The position numbers and the translations under genes were made by a program. From Candidatus Methanoplasma sp. (GTDB lineage Archaea; Thermoplasmatota; Thermoplasmata; Methanomassiliicoccales; Methanomethylophilaceae), in NCBI GenBank assembly GCA_031274665.1, contig JAISPV010000138.1:1-5804 (forward strand): 5,804 nt of DNA. The letters run 5' to 3'. This document shows positions 1 through 3,853 of the stretch, piece after piece. Every line of letters starts with the position of its first letter. Positions within the stretch are counted from its first letter, which is position 1. The notes under the pieces were generated by a model. That model had not been told where the DNA came from, ran no database searches, and was given only the letters and a program-made list of their open reading frames with translations.

Positions 1-146
1 TAACAGTTAAATGGAGTAAGACCACATTTGTTACCATCTGTTGTGAAAAGACTCCAATGCAGTATTTTTCGAATTCGCATTTGTGGCCCTTCTTTGAACC
101 AAGATTCGGATAATTCTTATAGATTCAGTCCCTATTCAAACAATAT
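1..146. other. AT-rich intergenic region upstream of the histidine operon
   Basis: This stretch is visibly richer in A and T than the genes that follow and shows no recognisable protein. It opens with TAA in plus frame 1, which could be the stop of a gene lying before the window, but nothing confirms that. The hisB frame is closed by an in-frame TAG at 120-122, so no longer hisB start exists. The only functional element I can support is a TATA-like promoter near 107-122. Short open stretches exist on both strands but have no ribosome binding site or recognisable motif. Confidence 0.6.
107..122 (+). promoter_or_regulatory. Putative archaeal BRE/TATA promoter of the his operon
   Basis: The sequence CGGATAATTCTTATAG resembles an archaeal purine-rich BRE followed by a TATA-like element (TTATAG at 117-122). 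Its centre lies about 27 bases before the hisB ATG at 147, the usual archaeal distance from TATA box to transcription start. Transcription would therefore start at or very near the A of the ATG. The absence of any Shine-Dalgarno upstream of hisB fits this leaderless reading. It is inferred from spacing and composition only. Confidence 0.5.
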
Positions 147-695
147 ATGACAGACAGAGCGGTCGAGCTTGAACGCAAAACGCGGGAAACAAATGTCTCA
201 ATCAAACTGAACATCGACGGCAAAGGCGAATTCGATGTGAGATGCGACGTGCAGTTCCTTAAGCACATGGTGGAAACCTTCGCGAGATACGGTTCTTTCG
301 ATATCTCCATGAAAGCATCCGGTGATGACGACCACCACCTCATCGAGGACGTAGCCATAACGCTTGGGACGGCATTCAGGAAAGCCCTTGACGACAAACC
401 TGTGGAGAGGATGTCGACCGTCACAATACCGATGGATGACGCTTTGATGATGGTCTCAGTGGACATCATCGACAGACCTTTCGCCGACATCGACTGCCCC
501 GATCAGCTTTACCACCACTTCCTGAGAAGTTTCGCGATGTCATCGGGAATAACGCTGCACGTCGTGCAGCTGAGGGGGTTCGACGACCACCACATAATAG
601 AAGCTACATTCAAAGCCCTCGGCACGGCGCTGAAGAACGCCGTCGTCACGAGGAAAGCAGACCTTAGTACAAAGGAAAGACCAAAGGTGAGCTGA
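147..695 (+). CDS. hisB: Imidazoleglycerol-phosphate dehydratase (HisB, dehydratase only)
   Basis: HisB removes water from imidazoleglycerol phosphate to give imidazole acetol phosphate, in the cytoplasm. The 182-residue product carries both halves of the duplicated HisB fold. It starts with ERKTRET, then has an H40-M context, the metal-binding DDHHLIED block (H63, H64, E67, D68), PMDDAL near 96-100, GITLH (H138) and the second metal block HHIIEA (H148, H149, E152). There is no fused HAD phosphatase domain as in E. coli HisB. The protein is slightly short for the family because the loop after residue 112 (FADIDCPDQ) is trimmed. Residue 39 is Lys where an acidic residue or Asn is usual before the conserved His (FLKHM instead of FxDHM). 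ATG 147 is the first start after an in-frame TAG at 120-122. It has no Shine-Dalgarno and is probably leaderless. It is the first gene of the operon, and its TGA directly abuts the hisF ATG. Confidence 0.95.
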   Translation: MTDRAVELERKTRETNVSIKLNIDGKGEFDVRCDVQFLKHMVETFARYGSFDISMKASGDDDHHLIEDVAITLGTAFRKALDDKPVERMSTVTIPMDDALMMVSVDIIDRPFADIDCPDQLYHHFLRSFAMSSGITLHVVQLRGFDDHHIIEATFKALGTALKNAVVTRKADLSTKERPKVS

Positions 696-1448
696 ATGCC
701 GATAAAGAAGATCATCCCGTGCCTCGACATGAAGGACGGGAAGGTCGTCAAAGGTATCAATTTCGCCGACATGGTCGATATCGGCTCCCCTCCGCAGCTT
801 GCAGAAGAATATTGCAGGCAGGGAGCGGACGAGATAACATTCCTGGACATAGCCGCTTCCCTTGAGCAGAGAAAGACCCTCCTCAGTCTTGTTTCCGAGA
901 CCGCGAAGAGAGTGACCGTCCCCCTTGCCGTCGGCGGCGGGATAAGGAACGCGGACGAGATGGGCGATGTACTCAAGGCAGGCGCGAACAAGGTGTCTGT
1001 CAACACGGCGGCCGTCACGAACCCCGGCGTGATAGCAGAATCGGCGGAAAGGTTCGGAAAACAGTGCGTGATCGTTGCGATAGACGCGAAAAAAGTGGAT
1101 GGAGGCTGGAAGGTCGTCACCCACGGCGGCACGAAAATCACCGGTCTCGACGCGGTCGAATGGGCAAAGAAGGTCGAGGACCTTGGCGCGGGAGAGATCC
1201 TCCTGACATCTGTGGACGCGGACGGCGTGAAGAACGGATATGATATCCCCCTTAACATCGCCGTCGCGGATGAAGTAAGCATACCGGTAACGGCATCCGG
1301 AGGATGCGGGAAGATCGAGGATTTCTACGAAGTGCTCTCGCAGACGAACGTCGCCGCAGCGCTGGCGGCGTCGGTGTTCCACTACAAACAATTCACGGTC
1401 AAAGACGTAAAGGAATATCTGAGGGACAAAGGAGTTCCGGTGAGATGA
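696..1448 (+). CDS. hisF: Imidazole glycerol phosphate synthase, cyclase subunit (HisF)
   Basis: HisF is the (beta/alpha)8-barrel subunit of IGP synthase. It uses ammonia from the HisH glutaminase to turn PRFAR into imidazoleglycerol phosphate and AICAR, the latter feeding purine synthesis. The 250-residue product is full length. The catalytic aspartates sit at the textbook positions: D11 (in [10 protein letters not shown]) and D130 (in VIVAIDAKK). Phosphate-binding segments are visible as AVGGGIR (78-84), SVNTAA (101-106), LLTSVDADG with T171 and D176, and ASGGCG (200-205). The C-terminus [10 protein letters not shown] is typical. D130 and the LLTSxDxDG block separate HisF from its paralogue HisA. 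The start follows the hisB stop without a gap, with GGTGA at 686-690 as ribosome binding site. The gene overlaps hisIE by four bases (ATGA, 1445-1448). Its partner hisH is not in the window. Confidence 0.97.
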   Translation: MPIKKIIPCLDMKDGKVVKGINFADMVDIGSPPQLAEEYCRQGADEITFLDIAASLEQRKTLLSLVSETAKRVTVPLAVGGGIRNADEMGDVLKAGANKVSVNTAAVTNPGVIAESAERFGKQCVIVAIDAKKVDGGWKVVTHGGTKITGLDAVEWAKKVEDLGAGEILLTSVDADGVKNGYDIPLNIAVADEVSIPVTASGGCGKIEDFYEVLSQTNVAAALAASVFHYKQFTVKDVKEYLRDKGVPVR

Positions 1449-2047
1449 CCGAACTGAAATACGACAAGGACGGACTGATACCGGTGGTCGTCCAGGACCA
1501 CCTGACCAACGAAGTGCTGATGGTCGCGTGGGCGAACAAGGAAGCCTTCGAACTGATGAAAAGCACCGGCTACACGCACTTCTGGTCGAGGAGCAGGCAG
1601 AGACTTTGGAAAAAAGGAGAAGAATCGGGAAATGTACAAGAGATAGTCTCGATACAGATCGATTGCGATGCCGATACGCTGCTTGTTAGAGTAAGACAGA
1701 CCGGCCCCGCCTGCCATACCGGATCCCCGTCGTGTTTCTCCGAAACGATATACGGGTCGCTCGACGGGACGATGAACACGATCCTTGAAGTGAAACGGAT
1801 CATAACGGACAGACTGGAAAACCCAAAAGAAGAAAGCTACACCTGCCTCCTGTTTTCGGATGAGAACAAGATGTGCAAAAAGGTCATCGAAGAGGCCGGG
1901 GAGTTCGTATTAGCACTCAAGGACGGGGACGATGATGAGACCGCCTGGGAACTGGCGGACCTGATTTACCACATCATGGTCGCGACGGCGAAATCAGGGC
2001 TTCCGATGGAGAAGGTTTACGAAAAGCTTGCGGAGAGAAGAAAATGA
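1445..2047 (+). CDS. hisI: Bifunctional phosphoribosyl-AMP cyclohydrolase / phosphoribosyl-ATP pyrophosphohydrolase (HisIE)
   Basis: This is a 200-residue fusion of two early histidine-pathway enzymes. The N-terminal HisI domain (about 1-105) opens the adenine ring of PR-AMP. It shows the metal motif DCDAD (D73, C74, D75, D77) and the zinc-binding [14 protein letters not shown] segment (C90, H91, C97). The C-terminal HisE domain (about 108-200) hydrolyses PR-ATP to PR-AMP and pyrophosphate. It has the all-alpha NTP pyrophosphohydrolase pattern KVIEEAGE (E149, E150, E153) and [10 protein letters not shown] (E169, D172). The frame is open further upstream inside hisF, but ATG 1445 is the right start: it gives the normal HisI N-terminus, overlaps the hisF stop as ATGA, and has GGAG at 1431-1434 ten bases before it. 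The gene overlaps the next one by ATGA (2044-2047), so translational coupling is likely. Many archaea carry hisI and hisE as separate genes, so the fusion is a useful lineage marker. Confidence 0.95.
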   Translation: MTELKYDKDGLIPVVVQDHLTNEVLMVAWANKEAFELMKSTGYTHFWSRSRQRLWKKGEESGNVQEIVSIQIDCDADTLLVRVRQTGPACHTGSPSCFSETIYGSLDGTMNTILEVKRIITDRLENPKEESYTCLLFSDENKMCKKVIEEAGEFVLALKDGDDDETAWELADLIYHIMVATAKSGLPMEKVYEKLAERRK

Positions 2048-2697
2048 GAATAGATCTGCACACCCACACGATATTCAGCGACGGCGATCTGACACCGTCC
2101 GAACTCGCATACCGCGCCAAGGAACTGGGACACACGGCGGTCGCTTTGACCGACCACGTCGATATCACGAACATTGACCATGTCGTCCCCAACATCGTCA
2201 AGGCAGCCGAACTCAGCAGCGATTACCTTACCGTAATTCCCGGCGTCGAACTAACGTATGTGCCTCCGTCAAAGATAGACGCGATGGCAAAAAGGGCGAA
2301 GGCCCTCGGAGCGGAGATAGTGGTCGTTCACGGCGAGACCGTGGCCGAGCCCGTGCCTCCGAAGACCAACCTGAAAGCGGTAATGAGTCCCAACGTCGAT
2401 ATACTGGCACATCCCGGCCTGATAACATATGAAGAGGCAAAGTTCGCTGCAGGGAACAACGTCGCGCTTGAGATCACCGGGCGTGCGTTCCACAATATCA
2501 CGAACGGGCACGTGGCGAACATCGCGAGGATGTCCGGTGCGAAAATGGTCATCAACTCCGATGCCCACACCATCGGCAACCTGATGGACGAGAGGATGGC
2601 GATGACGGTCGCCATGGGCGCCGGGCTCACGGAAGAAGAGATCAGGAAAGCGCTTAACGACACGCCTTACGAGATGATCAAGCACCTGATCAAGTGA
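2044..2697 (+). CDS. PHP-domain phosphatase, probable histidinol-phosphate phosphatase
   Basis: The 217-residue protein is a stand-alone PHP-family metallo-phosphoesterase. All expected metal ligands are visible: HTHTxFSDG (H6, H8, D13), TDH (H38), PGVE (E69), VHGE (H96), LAHPG (H123) and NSDAHT (D173, H175). These build a three-metal centre in a distorted TIM barrel. The PHP family includes histidinol phosphatases (HisK/HisJ type), phosphodiesterases and polymerase-associated domains, so the fold alone does not fix the substrate. The assignment to L-histidinol phosphate comes from its place as last gene of a his operon whose hisB lacks a phosphatase domain. It is shorter than typical bacterial HisK/HisJ (roughly 260-270 residues). 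The start ATG overlaps the hisIE stop by four bases and has GGAG at 2032-2035. A 5'-nucleotidase or nucleoside monophosphate phosphodiesterase activity is the main alternative. Confidence 0.85.
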   Translation: MRIDLHTHTIFSDGDLTPSELAYRAKELGHTAVALTDHVDITNIDHVVPNIVKAAELSSDYLTVIPGVELTYVPPSKIDAMAKRAKALGAEIVVVHGETVAEPVPPKTNLKAVMSPNVDILAHPGLITYEEAKFAAGNNVALEITGRAFHNITNGHVANIARMSGAKMVINSDAHTIGNLMDERMAMTVAMGAGLTEEEIRKALNDTPYEMIKHLIK

Positions 2698-2707
2698 ACG
2701 GCAAGGA

Positions 2708-2854
2708 TCATACCGACTCCAGGTCCTTCCTCAGTTCCTTGATTAGTTCTTCGAGATAGCACTCTCTCCCCTCGTCCCTGCACTCCTCGTATTCCTTCAG
2801 GAGCAGGGCGTACATCTCTCTTTTCGATAATGTCTCGACATCTTTCTCTTCCAC
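2708..2854 (-). CDS. Small acidic, helix-rich hypothetical protein (48 aa)
   Basis: I do not recognise this gene. On the minus strand a GTG at 2854-2852 opens a 48-codon frame ending in TGA at 2710-2708. A strong Shine-Dalgarno (AAGGAGG, plus-strand 2863-2869) lies eight bases before the GTG, and an in-frame TGA further upstream closes the frame with no ATG in between, so GTG is the sensible start. The product begins MEEKDVETLSKREMYALLLK and is very rich in Glu, Lys, Leu and Arg, consistent with one or two amphipathic helices. It has two cysteines (25 and 32) and no signal peptide or membrane segment. It converges on the PHP gene with only ten bases between the stops, and diverges from mtnP. 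The AT-rich stretch 2890-2912 could hold its promoter. The ribosome binding site and coherent composition argue that it is real. Function is unknown. Confidence 0.6.
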   Translation of the reverse strand: MEEKDVETLSKREMYALLLKEYEECRDEGRECYLEELIKELRKDLESV

Positions 2855-2862
2855 AGGAAGCG

Positions 2863-2869
2863 CCTCCTT
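2863..2869 (-). promoter_or_regulatory. Strong Shine-Dalgarno of the 48-aa gene
   Basis: Read on the minus strand this is AAGGAGG, the best ribosome binding site in the window, eight bases upstream of a GTG codon at 2854-2852. It fixes the start of the small gene and is the main reason to believe the gene. Confidence 0.65.
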
Positions 2870-2953
2870 ATGGCGTAAGTGATACGGAATTCATATCATA
2901 TGCAATAAATGGTCCATTGAATAAGTATCTTTCACTCCTTTGGCGACCGTTCA

Positions 2954-3004
2954 TTATGCCCTTTTGTTCTGCCTCTGCGCTGCGACCGGCATAAGCGGCA
3001 GAGG
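2954..3004 (+). other. Possible structured RNA: hairpin with interlocking stem (H-type pseudoknot)
   Basis: Two perfect 7-bp complementarities interlock. CCTCTGC (2972-2978) can pair with GCAGAGG (2998-3004), forming a GC-rich hairpin with a 19-base loop. Within that loop, GGCATAA (2988-2994) can pair with the upstream TTATGCC (2954-2960). Together they satisfy H-type pseudoknot topology with intervening segments of 11, 9 and 3 bases. A short T-run (TCTTTT, 3006-3011) follows, so the hairpin alone could instead act as a weak transcription terminator for his-operon read-through. The complements are equally present on the minus strand, where they could lie in the leader of the small gene. Transcription of this segment is not established. 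Confidence 0.35.
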
Positions 3005-3041
3005 GTCTTTTATGGTCAGTAATTGACGGAGATGAGACCCA

Positions 3042-3049
3042 TTTTATAT
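3042..3049 (+). promoter_or_regulatory. Putative TATA box of the mtnP-hypF unit
   Basis: TTTTATAT is a near-consensus archaeal TATA element. Its centre is about 25 bases before the mtnP ATG at 3071, so transcription would begin at or next to the start codon. No Shine-Dalgarno precedes that ATG, matching a leaderless mRNA, as proposed for hisB. The inference rests on spacing and sequence likeness. Confidence 0.55.
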
Positions 3050-3070
3050 CCTTAACAGGATCCCCCGGAT

Positions 3071-3847
3071 ATGCCCAAGATCGCTATCATCGGAGGCACG
3101 GGGATATACAATCCCGACTCCTTTGAGACAATAGAGACCGTTTTCCCGGATACGCCATACGGCAAACCTTCCGACGAGATCATGATCGGAAGGATCGCCG
3201 GCGTCGAGGTGGCGTTCCTGTTCCGTCATGGGAGATCACATCAGCACCCCCCCTCAGGTGTCCCGTACAGGGCCAACATGTGGGCGCTTAAGGAGCTCGG
3301 ATGCTCTTACGTGATATCGGCATGCGCGGTAGGTTCGCTTCAGATGGGATATGCCCCCGGGGACCTGGTCATCCCGACCCAGTTCATCGACTTCACAAAG
3401 AAAAGAGATCATACGTTCTTTGACAAAAGGACCGTCCACATCTCGATGCCGGACCCGTTCTGCAGCGGCCTGAACAAAATATTCAACGACACCGCGGAAA
3501 AGATGGGGATCAGGCACCATTTGGGCGGAACATATGTGTGCATAGAAGGCCCCAGATTCTCCACCAGGGCCGAAAGCAACATGTTCCGGCAGTTCGGGGA
3601 CATCATCGGAATGACCGTCGTCCCGGAGTGCCAGCTTGCAAGGGAGCTCGGCATGTGTTACTGCAGCCTCGCCACCGTGACCGACTACGACGTATGGCAC
3701 GACGAGGATGTCAGCATCGATATGATCATCAGGACGATGAACGAATGTCTTACGAAAGTGTTGAAGCTTCTCGAGCTCGGCCTTCCCAGGATCGGTGAGC
3801 CGGACTGCGAATGCATAGAAGCCGCCAAAGGGTGCGGCGCACTCTGA
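3071..3847 (+). CDS. mtnP: S-methyl-5'-thioadenosine / thioinosine phosphorylase (PNP/MTAP family)
   Basis: This cytoplasmic enzyme splits the N-glycosidic bond of methylthioadenosine, or of its deaminated form methylthioinosine, with phosphate. It releases the purine base and 5-methylthioribose 1-phosphate, recycling the by-product of polyamine and SAM metabolism. The 258 residues match the family end to end: the phosphate-binding IIGGTG (6-11) and RHGR (52-55), TPYGKPSD (28-35), YRANMWALKE (66-75), AVGSL (86-90), PGDLVIPTQFID (97-108), IEGPRFSTRAES (158-169) and the base-recognition block TDYDVW (D205, D207). The aspartates suit an adenine-type base, but the archaeal family includes methylthioinosine-specific members, so specificity is open. 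The protein has 11 cysteines, including a C-terminal CXC (C246, C248). The start is the first Met of a standard N-terminus and is probably leaderless. hypF follows after six bases. Confidence 0.92.
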   Translation: MPKIAIIGGTGIYNPDSFETIETVFPDTPYGKPSDEIMIGRIAGVEVAFLFRHGRSHQHPPSGVPYRANMWALKELGCSYVISACAVGSLQMGYAPGDLVIPTQFIDFTKKRDHTFFDKRTVHISMPDPFCSGLNKIFNDTAEKMGIRHHLGGTYVCIEGPRFSTRAESNMFRQFGDIIGMTVVPECQLARELGMCYCSLATVTDYDVWHDEDVSIDMIIRTMNECLTKVLKLLELGLPRIGEPDCECIEAAKGCGAL

Positions 3848-3853
3848 ACTCAT

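Larger units (their letters stand above)
2855..3070. other. Divergent intergenic region between the small gene and mtnP
   Basis: These 216 bases separate two divergently read genes. The part near the small gene (about 2888-2930) is AT-rich, with TATA-like strings on the minus strand such as ATTTATTG (2910-2903), which would start a transcript about 25-30 bases before its ribosome binding site. The middle (2941-3011) is GC-richer and carries repeats and complementary segments listed separately. The part next to mtnP holds a TATA-like box at 3042-3049. I see no tRNA signature and no credible coding frame here. Confidence 0.6.

Noticed and set aside
21..45. Loose dyad in the region upstream of hisB (CACATTTG...TGTTGTG), considered as an operator
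   Set aside because: Symmetry is only partial, and it lies about 70 bases upstream of the proposed TATA box. There is not enough to call a site.
1..80. Minus-strand frame starting at ATG 80-78 and open to the window edge (26 codons), possibly a divergent upstream gene
   Set aside because: It has no clear ribosome binding site and no recognisable motif. A plus-strand frame over the same bases is also open, so the openness is not informative. It cannot be judged without the upstream sequence.
554..570. Perfect hairpin GCTGCAC-GTC-GTGCAGC inside hisB
   Set aside because: It encodes the conserved GITLHVVQL segment, has no T-run, and is explained by codon choice for conserved residues.
540..1391. 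Long minus-strand open frames opposite hisB and hisF
   Set aside because: They lie antisense to well-conserved enzymes, have no matching motifs and arise from the GC-rich third codon positions of the real genes.
2675..2692. TGATCA-AGCACC-TGATCA repeat at the end of the PHP gene, considered as a terminator
   Set aside because: It is within the coding sequence, the stem is only 6 bp of a self-complementary motif, and no T-run follows.
2979..2996. Minus-strand mini-frame of 12 codons (MPVAAQRQNKRA) in the intergenic region
   Set aside because: It is too short, lacks a ribosome binding site, and overlaps the repeat and stem structures that explain the sequence better.
2941..3010. tRNA or other known RNA gene in the GC-richer intergenic patch
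   Set aside because: There is no acceptor stem, no T-loop GTTCRA context and no cloverleaf pairing, only the two short stems described above.
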